A stretch of DNA of 64,000 nucleotides from Leeia aquatica (GCF_012641365.1 NZ_JABAIM010000001.1:1674001-1738000), one strand, 5' to 3'. Counted from the stretch's first letter, positions 45,486 through 54,293 are shown. The notes: a model not told the origin generated them from the sequence alone. Made by a program: numbers and translations.

Positions 45486-46605
45486 GCATCTCGACCCGGC
45501 CTTTCAGGCCGAACGCCAGCGTGCCGCCTCTCGCAGCACCTGGGTCAGTGTCTGGATCAACCTCGGTCTGACCGTGGTACAGGTGGTGGTGGGCCTGCTG
45601 GCGCGCTCACAGGCGCTGGTGGCAGACGGCCTGCACTCCCTCTCTGATCTGGTGGCCGATTTTGTGGTGCTGCTGGCCAATCGCCACAGCCATCAGGCGC
45701 CGGACCATGATCATCATTATGGTCACGCCCGCTATGAAACCGTGGCCTCGTTGTGGCTGGGCCTGCTGTTGCTGCTGGTCGGTCTTGGCATGCTGTGGCG
45801 TGCGGGAGAACGGCTGACCAGTGGTAGCCCGCTGCCTGCGGTGCATATTGCTGCCTTATGGACGGCGCTGGCCACCCTGCTGGCTAAAGAGCTGCTGTTT
45901 CGCTACCTGCTGCGGGTTGCCGAGCGGGTGCGCTCTTCCATGCTGGTGGCCAATGCCTGGCATGCGCGCTCGGATGCGGCCTCGTCGCTGGTGGTCGCTG
46001 CCGGTATTGGTGGCAACCTGCTCGGTTATCATGCACTGGACAGCCTGGCCGCGGCGCTGGTGGGCTTCATGGTGGCGCACATGGGCTGGAAATTCAGCTG
46101 GCAGGCGATACGCGAGCTGACCGACGCGGCCCCGGAAGAAACGGTAGTGGCGGATATCCGCGCTACACTCGCCAGCACCAGCGGGGTATGTGACGTGCAC
46201 GAGCTACGGGTACGCAAGATGGGCGACCTGGTGCTGGTGGATGCCCACCTGCTGGTGTCGCCGGTGATCAGTGTTTCCGAGGGCCACCGCATTGCCGAGC
46301 AGGCCCGCCAGCGGGTGCTGGAGCAGCATCTGGCGCTGGATGCACTGATCCATATTGACCCCGAAGAAGACCAGATTGCCCGCAACAGCACCGCGCCATC
46401 GCGCGAGCAGCTGCTCCCGGCACTGGCCTCCTTGTTTGATCCTCCCTTGCAGTCCGAGCAGGTGGTGCTGCACTACCTGCAAGGCTCGGTCGATGTGCTG
46501 TTGCATCTACAGCCGCAGCAAACCCTGCTGGACCCGACCGCGCTGGCTGCACAACAACATACCCTGCAGCTGCGCAGCCTGCAACTGCTGCGCCACCACC
46601 CCTGA
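45472..46605 (+). CDS. Cation diffusion facilitator (Fe/Zn/Mn efflux)
   Basis: The 377-residue CDF protein has five to six membrane helices (about residues 22-215), with metal ligands in ADGLHSLSDLVADFV and HARSDAASSL, a His-rich segment HSHQAPDHDHHYGH between helices, and a cytoplasmic C-terminal domain (about 220-300; VCDVHELRVRKMGDLVLVDAHLLV). About 75 extra residues follow the usual end and are not recognisable. It probably exports divalent metal in exchange for protons; Fe2+, Zn2+ or Mn2+ cannot be told apart. The start overlaps pssA by 14 bases. Confidence 0.9.
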   Translation: MSVAEHLDPAFQAERQRAASRSTWVSVWINLGLTVVQVVVGLLARSQALVADGLHSLSDLVADFVVLLANRHSHQAPDHDHHYGHARYETVASLWLGLLLLLVGLGMLWRAGERLTSGSPLPAVHIAALWTALATLLAKELLFRYLLRVAERVRSSMLVANAWHARSDAASSLVVAAGIGGNLLGYHALDSLAAALVGFMVAHMGWKFSWQAIRELTDAAPEETVVADIRATLASTSGVCDVHELRVRKMGDLVLVDAHLLVSPVISVSEGHRIAEQARQRVLEQHLALDALIHIDPEEDQIARNSTAPSREQLLPALASLFDPPLQSEQVVLHYLQGSVDVLLHLQPQQTLLDPTALAAQQHTLQLRSLQLLRHHP

Positions 46606-46617
46606 TCTGGAGCCATC

Positions 46618-47232
46618 ATGCCGCATCTGGAAGCGTTTCTGAGTGCCGCCATCCTGCTGACCCTGCTGCCGGGACCAGACAATCTGTATGTGATTACCCG
46701 TGGCATCAGCCAGGGCCGCAAGGCAGCGCTGGCCGCCGCCGCCGGCTTTGCCAGCGGCTGCCTGTGGCATACCCTGCTGGCGACCCTCGGCATCGCCGCC
46801 CTGATCACCCAAAGCCCCACAGCGTTTAATCTGGTCCGTTATGCCGGTGCCGCCTATCTGGTGTATCTAGGCATCCGCACCCTGCTCGACCGCTCTGGCT
46901 TCGCCCTGCAGCAGGATGGTCAGCAGCCCGATCTGTGGCAGGTGTACCGTCAGAGCGTGCTGGCCAATATGCTGAATCCGAAGGTCACACTGTTTTTCCT
47001 GTCTTTCCTGCCACAGTTCGTCAACCACGCCGAGGGCCATGTCCCGCAGCAAATGCTGGTGATGGGTGTGCTGTTCATGCTGCAAACCATGGTCATCTTT
47101 GGTCTGTTCGGCTGGTTTGCCGGGCACATCGGCCAGTGGTTGCAACGCAGCCCGGCCATTGCCCGCCGCATTCACCTGCTGGCTGGCAGCATTTTCTGCG
47201 CACTTGGGCTGCGGGTGGCGCTGGTCAAATAA
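46618..47232 (+). CDS. LysE/RhtB-family amino-acid exporter
   Basis: The 204-residue protein has the LysE signatures TLLPGPDNLYVITRGISQGRKAALAAAAGFASG at residues about 15-45 and NMLNPKVTLFFLSFLPQFV near 115. Six predicted membrane helices are consistent with the family. It should export an amino acid such as homoserine, threonine or leucine, but the substrate cannot be read off. It lies 12 bases after the cation-efflux gene. Confidence 0.92.
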   Translation: MPHLEAFLSAAILLTLLPGPDNLYVITRGISQGRKAALAAAAGFASGCLWHTLLATLGIAALITQSPTAFNLVRYAGAAYLVYLGIRTLLDRSGFALQQDGQQPDLWQVYRQSVLANMLNPKVTLFFLSFLPQFVNHAEGHVPQQMLVMGVLFMLQTMVIFGLFGWFAGHIGQWLQRSPAIARRIHLLAGSIFCALGLRVALVK

Positions 47233-47332
47233 CCGTTGGTCGGACTAATCCGGTGCTGCCAGGAAGGCAAGGTAGCACCGCCTATAATGAAGCATCCTCC
47301 CTCTCTGCATGCTGCCCGCCAAGGGGGTTATC

Positions 47333-48109
47333 ATGCGACGTTTACTGCTGCTTCTTGTTCTGTTCAGCCTGCTACGGGTTGAGGCCGCGACACAGCCCCT
47401 CAGCCTCACCCTGAACGATTATCCTCCGTATATGGGCACCCACATCCCCTATCAGGGGATCTTGTCACGCTTGGTGAAGGAAGCCTTTTCCCTGGAAGGC
47501 GTAGACATCACGCTGGTCGAGGTCCCTAACAACCGCAGTATTGCTGGCCCGATGGCTGGCCTGTATGACGGTACCTTTGGCTGGGCCTATACCCCGGAAC
47601 GCGCCGAGAAGCTGTTGTACTCCGATGCCCTGCTGACCTTTCACATGGTGTTCTTCCAGCGCAAGGAGCGCGTGATCAATTGGCAAACCATGGAAGACTT
47701 GATCCCGTACAACATCGGGATCACCAAGGGAAATTTTGTCTCCAATGATTTCAGCCGCTTGCAGCAAGAGGGCAAGCTGCAGGTCGATGAAGGCCCTGAC
47801 GACCCTTCTGGCATGCGCAAGCTGCTGTTGCAACGCATTGACTTGTTCCCGATGGAAAAGGAAGCAGGTCAGTATCTACTGGCCAGCCTGTTCCAACCCG
47901 GCCAGCAACGGCAGATCGTCGCCAACAGCCATACCATCTGGGAGGTCCCGGTACACCTGTTGATTTACCGCGGCCATCCGCAGGCGGCGGAGCTGATCAG
48001 CCGTTTCAACCGGGGATTGGCGAAACTGAAACAGTCTGGCCAGTATGAGCGCCTGATCCTGGACACCCGTGCAGCCATCCTGAAAGCCGCAAGCCTGTCG
48101 GCACCTTAA
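47333..48109 (+). CDS. Periplasmic solute-binding protein (amino-acid type)
   Basis: The 258-residue product has a signal peptide (MRRLLLLLVLFSLLRVEA) and the family 3 binding-protein pattern: LNDYPPYMGTHIPYQGILSRLVKEAF, TFGWAYTPERAEKLLYSDALL and IPYNIGITKGNF. No ABC partner genes are adjacent. The start at 47333 follows an AAGGGGG ribosome site; an open frame from 47309 exists but adds no signal sequence. It is the second family 3 binding protein of 258 residues in the window; the one at 26541 is paired with a chemoreceptor. The stop overlaps the btuF stop in the opposite direction. Confidence 0.87.
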   Translation: MRRLLLLLVLFSLLRVEAATQPLSLTLNDYPPYMGTHIPYQGILSRLVKEAFSLEGVDITLVEVPNNRSIAGPMAGLYDGTFGWAYTPERAEKLLYSDALLTFHMVFFQRKERVINWQTMEDLIPYNIGITKGNFVSNDFSRLQQEGKLQVDEGPDDPSGMRKLLLQRIDLFPMEKEAGQYLLASLFQPGQQRQIVANSHTIWEVPVHLLIYRGHPQAAELISRFNRGLAKLKQSGQYERLILDTRAAILKAASLSAP

Positions 48110-48972
48110 TGATCAGACTGTTGGCGCGTGCGCTCAATGCCTTCGCACAGCTGACGAATGCCCCACAGCAGGCGGGGAGTGGGCCGACTGAGCCAGTCCG
48201 CGCGCAGATAGAGGTATTGCTTGCGCGCAACGGCGGGCAGGGCGGACCAGCGCGCCCAGTCCTGCAGGCTGCCATCCGGTTGACCATCTGGAGTGGACGT
48301 CACCAGCACCTGCGGCCGGGCCAGCAGCACATCCTCCACCCCGATCGTGGGGGTGAGTCCCGGCAGGTGGGCAAACGGGTTCACCCCGCCACAGCGGGCA
48401 ATGGCATCACCAATGAACTGCTGCGCACTCACCGTCATCAAAGGGTGGGACCAGACCTGATAAAACACCGTCACCGGGGTGCGCCGGGCGTAGCGCTGCT
48501 GCAAGGCAGACCAGTCCTGTGCCACCTGCCTGGCCTTCTGTGCACCCGTCTGATCATGCCCGGTCAGCCGCCCCAAGCGACGCAGCGCATCTGGCATGGC
48601 ATCCACGCGCTGGATCTCGCTGTAATACACGGGCAGGCCCAAGCGCTGTAACTGGCTGACATCACTTGCACGATTACCACTCTGCCAGGCCACCACCAGA
48701 TCGGGCTTCAAGGCCTGAATGCGTTCGATGTCCAGTGCATCAATTCCGCCAATCTGCACCTTGCTGCGGGCTGCTGCCGGATAGTCGGACCAGGCCGACA
48801 CCCCAACCACCTGCGCCCCTGCCCCCACTTCAAACAGCAACTCAGTGGCATGCGGGGCCAGGCTGATGATGCGCTGAGGTACATGTGGCAATGTGACTGT
48901 CCGCCCGGCATCGTCCTGCACGCTCAAAGCCATCACCGGGGAGACCCACAAACCCAGCAGCCAAGCCTTCAT
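48106..48972 (-). CDS. btuF: Cobalamin-binding periplasmic protein (BtuF-like)
   Basis: The 288-residue precursor has a short signal peptide (MKAWLLGLWVSPVMALS) and the TroA/BtuF helical fold: RTVTLPHVPQRIISLAPHATELLFEVGA, SDYPAAARSKVQIGGI, LKPDLVVAWQSG and the C-terminal RLLWGIRQLCEGI. BtuF delivers vitamin B12 to the BtuCD transporter, which is not in this window. It overlaps cobU (ATGA) and belongs to the btuB-cobU-btuF riboswitch transcript. A corrinoid-binding protein is much more likely than a siderophore-binding one in this context. Confidence 0.9.
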   Translation of the reverse strand: MKAWLLGLWVSPVMALSVQDDAGRTVTLPHVPQRIISLAPHATELLFEVGAGAQVVGVSAWSDYPAAARSKVQIGGIDALDIERIQALKPDLVVAWQSGNRASDVSQLQRLGLPVYYSEIQRVDAMPDALRRLGRLTGHDQTGAQKARQVAQDWSALQQRYARRTPVTVFYQVWSHPLMTVSAQQFIGDAIARCGGVNPFAHLPGLTPTIGVEDVLLARPQVLVTSTPDGQPDGSLQDWARWSALPAVARKQYLYLRADWLSRPTPRLLWGIRQLCEGIERTRQQSDH

Positions 48973-49487
48973 GATCCCCCTTTCAGGCACAGCGGCAGGC
49001 CAGCCACCACCAGTTCCACCCGCTCACACACCACGGCCAGCCGCTGATGCAGCCGCCCCACCTCATCGGCAAAACGCCGTGCCAAGGGCGACTCCGGCAC
49101 GATGCTCCAGCCGACCTCATTGCTGACCAGCACAATCTCGCCTGGCAACTGCGGCAATACCGCCAGCACCGCGTCAGTCTCCTGCTGCAAGGTCGCCTCG
49201 TCTGTCTGCAGCAGCAGGTGGGTCTGCCACAGGGTGAGGCAATCCACCAGCAGGCAGCGCTGCGGCTGAGCCAGCCGCCGCAGCGCATCGGCCAGCCGCT
49301 CCGGCTCTTCACACACCTGCCAGTGCGCCGGGCGCGACTGCCGATGATGTGCAATCCGCACCGCCATTTCCTCGTCGCAGGCGGTAGCGGTGGCGATCAG
49401 CACCACCTCCGCCGCCTGGGCCGCCAGCTGCTGGGCGCGCACGCTTTTGCCGCTGCGGCGGCCACCGAGGATCAGGGTACGGGACAT
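48969..49487 (-). CDS. cobU: Adenosylcobinamide kinase / guanylyltransferase
   Basis: CobU phosphorylates adenosylcobinamide and then adds GMP, giving adenosylcobinamide-GDP, the substrate of CobS. The 172-residue protein has the P-loop GGRRSGKSVRA at the N-terminus, the guanylyl-accepting His in AHHRQSRPAHWQ, the CLLVDCLTLW stretch and the LVSNEVGWSIVPESPLARRFADEVG block. It lies between btuB (3-base gap) and btuF (4-base overlap). Confidence 0.95.
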   Translation of the reverse strand: MSRTLILGGRRSGKSVRAQQLAAQAAEVVLIATATACDEEMAVRIAHHRQSRPAHWQVCEEPERLADALRRLAQPQRCLLVDCLTLWQTHLLLQTDEATLQQETDAVLAVLPQLPGEIVLVSNEVGWSIVPESPLARRFADEVGRLHQRLAVVCERVELVVAGLPLCLKGGS

Positions 49488-49490
49488 GGT

Positions 49491-51404
49491 TTATTGCACT
49501 TGATATTCCAGGGTCAAGAATACGCTGCGGGTCGGGCTAGGGTAAATGCCGTACGCACCGCCATACTCCACATACTTGCGGTTCTGCAGGTTGTTCACCG
49601 CCAGCTGCCACGACCAGTCGCGGTAACGCTGACCCAGCTTGAGGTCCAGCAAGCGATAGGAGGGCAGACGGCGGCTGGCCGTATTCTTCTGGTCATCATC
49701 CGCAATCCGTTCGCTTACATAGCGACCCGACAAGGACACATCGGTCACCGCATTGATCTGCCAGTGCACCCCCAGGTTAAAGATGCGCTTGGGAACCACT
49801 GGAATGCGCTTGCCCGCCAGATCCGTGCCGCCATAGATACCGCTGCGGAAAGTCGCTTGCTGCCACACCGCATTACCGGTCAGCTTGACCTCAGGCGTCA
49901 CCGCCCAATCGCCACTGAGCTCCAGCCCTTGATGGCGGGTGGGTTGCAGATTCATGTTGGCGCCTGTCCCACTAGGGGATTTACTGACCAATGGGTTATA
50001 GTGTATTTCATCGGTCAGATCATGGCGAAACACGTTTACCCGCCACTCCCCCGCCGAAAACTGGCCTTTCAAACCCAATTCGAGATCTCGTGAGCGTTGA
50101 GCCTTCAAACCCTCACTTGTCACCGCACCAAAGTCATCGGCATTGGGTACCCGAAAGCTTCGACCGCCACGAACGTAGCCATCCACACTGGCCCACAGAG
50201 GGTGGGACACGCCCAGATCGTATGCATTAAGAGACTCTCTGCTCTCCGTTACCTTGCCACTGTTCGTTACTTGGCTTAGTACTGATTGATGCCGGGCCCC
50301 CGCTACCAACTGTGCACCATTCGAAAACGTGAGCTGCTCATTAATGAAGACCGCACGGTATCGTTGAGCGGCGGGACTAGAGCTATGGTTGCGTGACATG
50401 CCAAAGTCAGCCCCCACCGTGAGTTGCTGTTTGACGTCGTCACCCCACTTCCAAGTTACACGGGGGGAAAGAGTGGTGGAACGCAAAGTAGCTTGACTTG
50501 TACTTGACCCATAGTCAGCCTCATAGTGCCTACTACGCTGCGCCAGATCCAGGTCAAATCGGTGCTGACCAAACTCATGTTGGTAGCCCAATTGCAACTG
50601 CCGGTCGTGTTGCCAACTCGTGGACACATAACTGCCACGTTGTCGGGGATCTTTTTCATAATCGGACCAGCTAATTGAACCCGGCAGTTGTAACTGTTGC
50701 TGCCCACCTGCCGCAAACAGCTGCACGCTGTCGTGATCGCCGCGCCAGCGGAAATCAGCCGAGACTCCATGTCGGTCTTCTGCGTTGAAATCACGATAGT
50801 GGCGGCTGTGCATCTTGTTGGCGCCCAGCGTCAATGCCCACTGGTCGCTGCCCAGATTCACGCGTGCGACACCCTCACGGGTGCCGTAGCTGCCCCCCAT
50901 GAGCGACAGTGTGGCGCGTGGCTGGGTTTTCATGGGGTTGCGGGTTATGATGTTAATCACCCCTGCGGTTGCTCCACCACCATACAGCACCGAGCCTGCA
51001 CCGCTTTGTACTTCAATGCGCTCAATGTCCTCCAGCGCCAAGTAGCTCAGGCGTGGTGCAGACTGGTCATTGTCTTTCTGCAGAACGCCATTGACCAATA
51101 CCTGCACATTGCTGATCCCGGCCACGCCGAAGCCGTGCCGATCGATACTGCGATCATCAGTACCACTCATGCTGAAAATGGACAGGCCAATCTCGGCAGC
51201 CAGCAGCTCCGGAATGGTGCGCGCCGAGCTCTGCTGAATATCCTCCGCCGTAATGACGGTAGTCAGGGCAGCCAGACCTTTACGCGGGGTGGGGATGCGG
51301 GATGCGGTCACCACCACATCTTCAGTGGTGGGGGTCGTATCTGCCATGGCCGGCAGGACCGCCAAGGCGGCCAGTACACTCAGGTAAACGGGATTGCGAT
51401 GCAT
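49491..51404 (-). CDS. btuB: TonB-dependent vitamin B12 outer-membrane transporter
   Basis: The 637-residue precursor has a signal peptide (MHRNPVYLSVLAALAVLPAMA), a TonB box (EDVVVTASR), a plug domain (about residues 35-150; VLVNGVLQKDN, GSGAGSVLYGGGATAGVINIITR) and a 22-strand barrel ending with the C-terminal LTLEYQVQ. The cobalamin riboswitch upstream and the following cobU and btuF fix the substrate. The start is the ATG at 51404 with AAGGAA 4 bases upstream; the upstream in-frame ATG lies just after the expression-platform hairpin. Confidence 0.95.
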   Translation of the reverse strand: MHRNPVYLSVLAALAVLPAMADTTPTTEDVVVTASRIPTPRKGLAALTTVITAEDIQQSSARTIPELLAAEIGLSIFSMSGTDDRSIDRHGFGVAGISNVQVLVNGVLQKDNDQSAPRLSYLALEDIERIEVQSGAGSVLYGGGATAGVINIITRNPMKTQPRATLSLMGGSYGTREGVARVNLGSDQWALTLGANKMHSRHYRDFNAEDRHGVSADFRWRGDHDSVQLFAAGGQQQLQLPGSISWSDYEKDPRQRGSYVSTSWQHDRQLQLGYQHEFGQHRFDLDLAQRSRHYEADYGSSTSQATLRSTTLSPRVTWKWGDDVKQQLTVGADFGMSRNHSSSPAAQRYRAVFINEQLTFSNGAQLVAGARHQSVLSQVTNSGKVTESRESLNAYDLGVSHPLWASVDGYVRGGRSFRVPNADDFGAVTSEGLKAQRSRDLELGLKGQFSAGEWRVNVFRHDLTDEIHYNPLVSKSPSGTGANMNLQPTRHQGLELSGDWAVTPEVKLTGNAVWQQATFRSGIYGGTDLAGKRIPVVPKRIFNLGVHWQINAVTDVSLSGRYVSERIADDDQKNTASRRLPSYRLLDLKLGQRYRDWSWQLAVNNLQNRKYVEYGGAYGIYPSPTRSVFLTLEYQVQ

Positions 51405-51459
51405 GATCTTCCTTTGCCACGTCTGTGCGTGGTGCATGATGGCCATGCGGCGGGCAAAA

Positions 51460-51508
51460 GGGGATCACCGCGCGAGGCGCGGGGCTACCCCGCGCCCACC
51501 GCGCGTGC
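51460..51508 (-). terminator. Expression-platform hairpin of the btuB riboswitch
   Basis: On the minus strand GGCGCGGGG pairs with CCCCGCGCC (51496-51488 with 51484-51476, 9 bp, loop TAG). An outer CACGCGCG/CGCGCGGTG stem extends it, and CCCCTTTT follows a few bases later. It lies between the aptamer and the btuB ribosome site, about 70 bases from the start codon, so a terminator role fits better than blocking the ribosome site. Confidence 0.55.
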
Positions 51509-51529
51509 AGTACAGTGCTTGCCTGCGGG

Positions 51530-51740
51530 CAAGTTGCGGGCCGGTCTCCGGGCTTGCGCACCGTACCGCCTTCCCGCCCGGTGAGGGGCAGTGGCTGACC
51601 ATCCTGGGGATGGGGTACGGGCCGTCACGCACGCGTGACGCAAGGCTTACCGTTGCGGGGGCAGCACCGGAATAGCATGTGAGACATGCGCACCGGTTTC
51701 CCTGTTTCACCCCGGGCTGGCCGGGGCACCTGCAAGCGTG
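51530..51740 (-). promoter_or_regulatory. Cobalamin riboswitch aptamer upstream of btuB
   Basis: On the minus strand the aptamer motifs occur in order: GGTGCCCC, GGGTGAAACAGGGAA, CGGTGCTGCCCCCGCAACGGTAA and finally the B12 box AGCCCGGAGACCGGCC (51554-51539). The core stems and the GCAACGG loop are intact. High B12 should reduce btuB-cobU-btuF expression. The divergent cobT-cobC-cobS genes have no aptamer. Confidence 0.95.
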
Positions 51741-51742
51741 TC

Positions 51743-51775
51743 ATTATATCGCAGCAAAATTTCTCATGATATGAA
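51743..51775 (-). promoter_or_regulatory. btuB promoter and divergent regulatory region
   Basis: On the minus strand a perfect TATAAT (51748-51743) would start transcription near 51736, at the aptamer's 5' end. The -35 is not clear. The AT-rich gap to cobT holds an inverted repeat TGAAA-CA-TTTCA (51772-51783), a possible operator. Confidence 0.5.
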
Positions 51776-51799
51776 ACATTTCAATAAGATTATTTCATA

Positions 51800-52840
51800 A
51801 TGCAATCCACCGCCCCGCTCATGCCGCCCGATGCGCTCACCCATGCCGCTGCGCTGGCTCGTCAGCAACAACTGACCAAGCCGCCCGGTTCACTGGGGCG
51901 GCTGGAAGCACTGGCTTGCTGGCTGGCCGCGTGCCAGCAGCGCGCACAGCCCGAACCCTTGCGCCCCGCCATCAGCATCTTTGCCGCCGACCATGGCATC
52001 GCGGCGGAAGGGGTATCGGCCTACCCGGCCAGTGTCACTGCCGCCATGGTGCACAACTTTGCACAGGGTGGTGCCGCCATCAATGTGCTGGCCCGGCAAC
52101 ATCAGGCCCGGCTGGAAGTGGTCGATGTCGGGGTCAATGCAGACTTGCAGGGGCTGGTCGGCATCGTGCAGGACAAAGTCGCGCCGGGTAGCGCCAATCT
52201 GCTGCACCAGCCCGCGCTGACACGCGACCAACGCGATGCTGCTTGGGCGACCGGCGAGCGGGCTGCCGAGCGGCACATCGCACAAGGTGCCAATCTGCTG
52301 ATCGCGGGTGAGATGGGTATCGCCAACACCACGGCGGCAGCGTGCTTGATCTGCGCCCTGAGCGGGCTCGCACCCGAGCAGGTGGTCGGGCGTGGCACCG
52401 GGCTCGATGACGCCGGGTTGCTGCACAAGCAAACGGTGGTTACCCGCGCCTTGCAGCGCGCCCAGACACATCGCCCCGCCACTGCGCTCGACTGGCTGGC
52501 ACAACTGGGCGGGCTGGAGATTGCCGCCATCGCCGGTTTTCTGGCCTGCGCCGCACGGCAGGGTGTGCCGGTGGTGCTGGATGGCTTCATCGTCAGCGCC
52601 GCCGCGCTGGTGTGCGAGGCGCAACAAGCAGGCAGTCGCCACTGGTGGCTGGCCAGCCACCAGTCACAGGAAACCGGCCATGCGATGGTCTTGCAGCAGC
52701 TGGGGCTGACCCCCTTGCTGGACTGGCAATTGCGGCTGGGCGAAGGCAGCGGTGCGGCACTGGTTCTGCCGCTATTGCAGGCGGCCATTGCGCTACACAA
52801 CCAGATGGCGACCTTTGCCGAAGCCGGTATCCCGACATGA
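51800..52840 (+). CDS. cobT: Nicotinate-nucleotide-dimethylbenzimidazole phosphoribosyltransferase
   Basis: CobT makes alpha-ribazole phosphate, the lower-ligand nucleotide of B12, from dimethylbenzimidazole. The 346-residue protein has PPGSLGRLEALA, FAADHGIAAEGVSAYP, GEMGIANTTAA, GRGTGLDDAGL and the catalytic Glu region RLGEGSGAAL near the C-terminus. No ribosome site precedes the ATG at 51800; an in-frame ATG at 51821 also lacks one, so the start is uncertain by seven residues. It overlaps cobC by 4 bases. Confidence 0.95.
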   Translation: MQSTAPLMPPDALTHAAALARQQQLTKPPGSLGRLEALACWLAACQQRAQPEPLRPAISIFAADHGIAAEGVSAYPASVTAAMVHNFAQGGAAINVLARQHQARLEVVDVGVNADLQGLVGIVQDKVAPGSANLLHQPALTRDQRDAAWATGERAAERHIAQGANLLIAGEMGIANTTAAACLICALSGLAPEQVVGRGTGLDDAGLLHKQTVVTRALQRAQTHRPATALDWLAQLGGLEIAAIAGFLACAARQGVPVVLDGFIVSAAALVCEAQQAGSRHWWLASHQSQETGHAMVLQQLGLTPLLDWQLRLGEGSGAALVLPLLQAAIALHNQMATFAEAGIPT

Positions 52841-53439
52841 ATGCCGCGTGCCGACTGGTGGTGTTGCGGCATGGGGCCAGCACTGCCGGCCACTCCCTGC
52901 TGCTGGGACACAGCGACTACCCGTTGAGCCCCTCCGGGCTGGCCGCCACGCAGCACAGCCTCACACAGATCTGCCAGGCCGGGCCCGTGGATGCGGTAAT
53001 CAGCTCGCCGCTGCAACGCTGCGCCCACTTCGTGCCGCATGCCACTGCACTGCTGCAGTGCCCCAGCCGGATTGACCCCGCCTGGGCCGAAATGCACTTT
53101 GGCGACTGGGACGGGCAGCCACTCGACGTGTTGCAGCACCAGCCCGACTGGCAGCGCTGGCGGGCTGACCCAGAGCGCTTCACTCCGCCCGGTGCCGAGC
53201 CCTACCCGGTATTCCGACAACGCATCCAGGCCGCCACCGCACCGCTTTACCAACCCGGCCAGCGCCTGCTGCTGCTCAGTCATGCGGGGGCGGCGCGCGC
53301 GCTATTGGCCGATTTGCTGCACCTCAGCTGGGCGCAAGCCGGGCAGCTGGCGCTTTCCGCAGCAGGCTGGCTGGAGTTCAGCCTGCTGCCCGATCAACCG
53401 GCTTACCTGCTTCATCTGCAACAAGGCATGACCCCATGA
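52837..53439 (+). CDS. cobC: Alpha-ribazole phosphatase (histidine phosphatase family)
   Basis: CobC dephosphorylates alpha-ribazole phosphate (or adenosylcobalamin phosphate) to finish nucleotide-loop assembly. The 200-residue protein carries the catalytic histidine in LVVLRHGAST (RHG, then AST in place of the usual ET), the second-site AEMHFGDWDGQ, and the second histidine in LLLSHAGAARALL. Its start is set by an ATGA overlap with cobT; the open frame upstream lies inside cobT. The stop overlaps cobS. Confidence 0.92.
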   Translation: MNAACRLVVLRHGASTAGHSLLLGHSDYPLSPSGLAATQHSLTQICQAGPVDAVISSPLQRCAHFVPHATALLQCPSRIDPAWAEMHFGDWDGQPLDVLQHQPDWQRWRADPERFTPPGAEPYPVFRQRIQAATAPLYQPGQRLLLLSHAGAARALLADLLHLSWAQAGQLALSAAGWLEFSLLPDQPAYLLHLQQGMTP

Positions 53440-54188
53440 AACAGCATGGCATTCGGCTGATCCTCGCCATCCAATTCCTCACCCGCCTGCCCACCCCGCA
53501 GATCCGCGCCTTTTCACCCGCCCTGCTGACCGCGGCCGCCATCTGGTTTCCGCTGGTGGGCTTGCTGATCGGCGGCTTGCTGTGGCTGACAGGTAGTCTG
53601 GCAAGTGCAGTGGACCCGTGGCTGGCGGCCCTGTTCGTCACCAGCTTGTGGATAGCCGTGACCGGCGGCCTGCATCTGGACGGGCTGGCCGACCTGGCCG
53701 ACGCCCTCGGCGCCGCCCATCGTGATCCGGAGCGACTGCTGGCGGTGATGAAAGACCCCCACCTGGGCAGCTTTGGTGTACTGGCCTTATTGCAACAGGT
53801 ACTGGCCAAGCTGATCCTCTGCCGCCTGCTGCTGACCAGCCCGTGGCTGCCTGCGCTGATTCTGATTCCTGCCTGGGCGCGCTGGGGCGTGTTGTACTGG
53901 AGTCATCGTCTGCCGCCACTGGCTCCCGGCATGGCGGAGGCTTTCCGCTGGCATTTGCGCCCGCTGCACTACTGGGTCTGGCTGCTGCCCTTGGCCGCGC
54001 TCAGCGCCTGGCTGGCACCCGCCTTGCTGCTGGCACCTGCGCTGGTCTGGCTCTGGGCGCGCTATCTGCTACGTCGGGTGGGCGGGGTCAGTGGTGATTG
54101 CCTGGGGGCAGGCATCGAGCGGGTCGAAAGTGGCCTACTACTGGCGGCTGTGGTGTGGCCATTGTTGCAACAGCGGATACCGTTCTGA
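53436..54188 (+). CDS. cobS: Adenosylcobinamide-GDP ribazoletransferase (cobalamin synthase)
   Basis: CobS joins adenosylcobinamide-GDP and alpha-ribazole (or its phosphate) at the inner membrane. The 250-residue protein has six to seven hydrophobic helices and the family signatures AIQFLTRLPTPQ, GGLHLDGLADLADALG and RLLAVMKDPHLGSFGV. It ends the cobT-cobC-cobS run, all overlapping. No cbiB or cobD gene is seen, and no corrin-ring gene, so the window supports salvage or the final steps only. Confidence 0.95.
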   Translation: MKQHGIRLILAIQFLTRLPTPQIRAFSPALLTAAAIWFPLVGLLIGGLLWLTGSLASAVDPWLAALFVTSLWIAVTGGLHLDGLADLADALGAAHRDPERLLAVMKDPHLGSFGVLALLQQVLAKLILCRLLLTSPWLPALILIPAWARWGVLYWSHRLPPLAPGMAEAFRWHLRPLHYWVWLLPLAALSAWLAPALLLAPALVWLWARYLLRRVGGVSGDCLGAGIERVESGLLLAAVVWPLLQQRIPF

Positions 54189-54293
54189 CAACGGAAGAAA
54201 CATGCCGTTGGCAAATGGCGGCTCTGCGAGTAATCTTGCAGCCACTGTTGTCTGACCCACCCCTGCGTCCAACCCCGCACAAGGAGCAGCATC

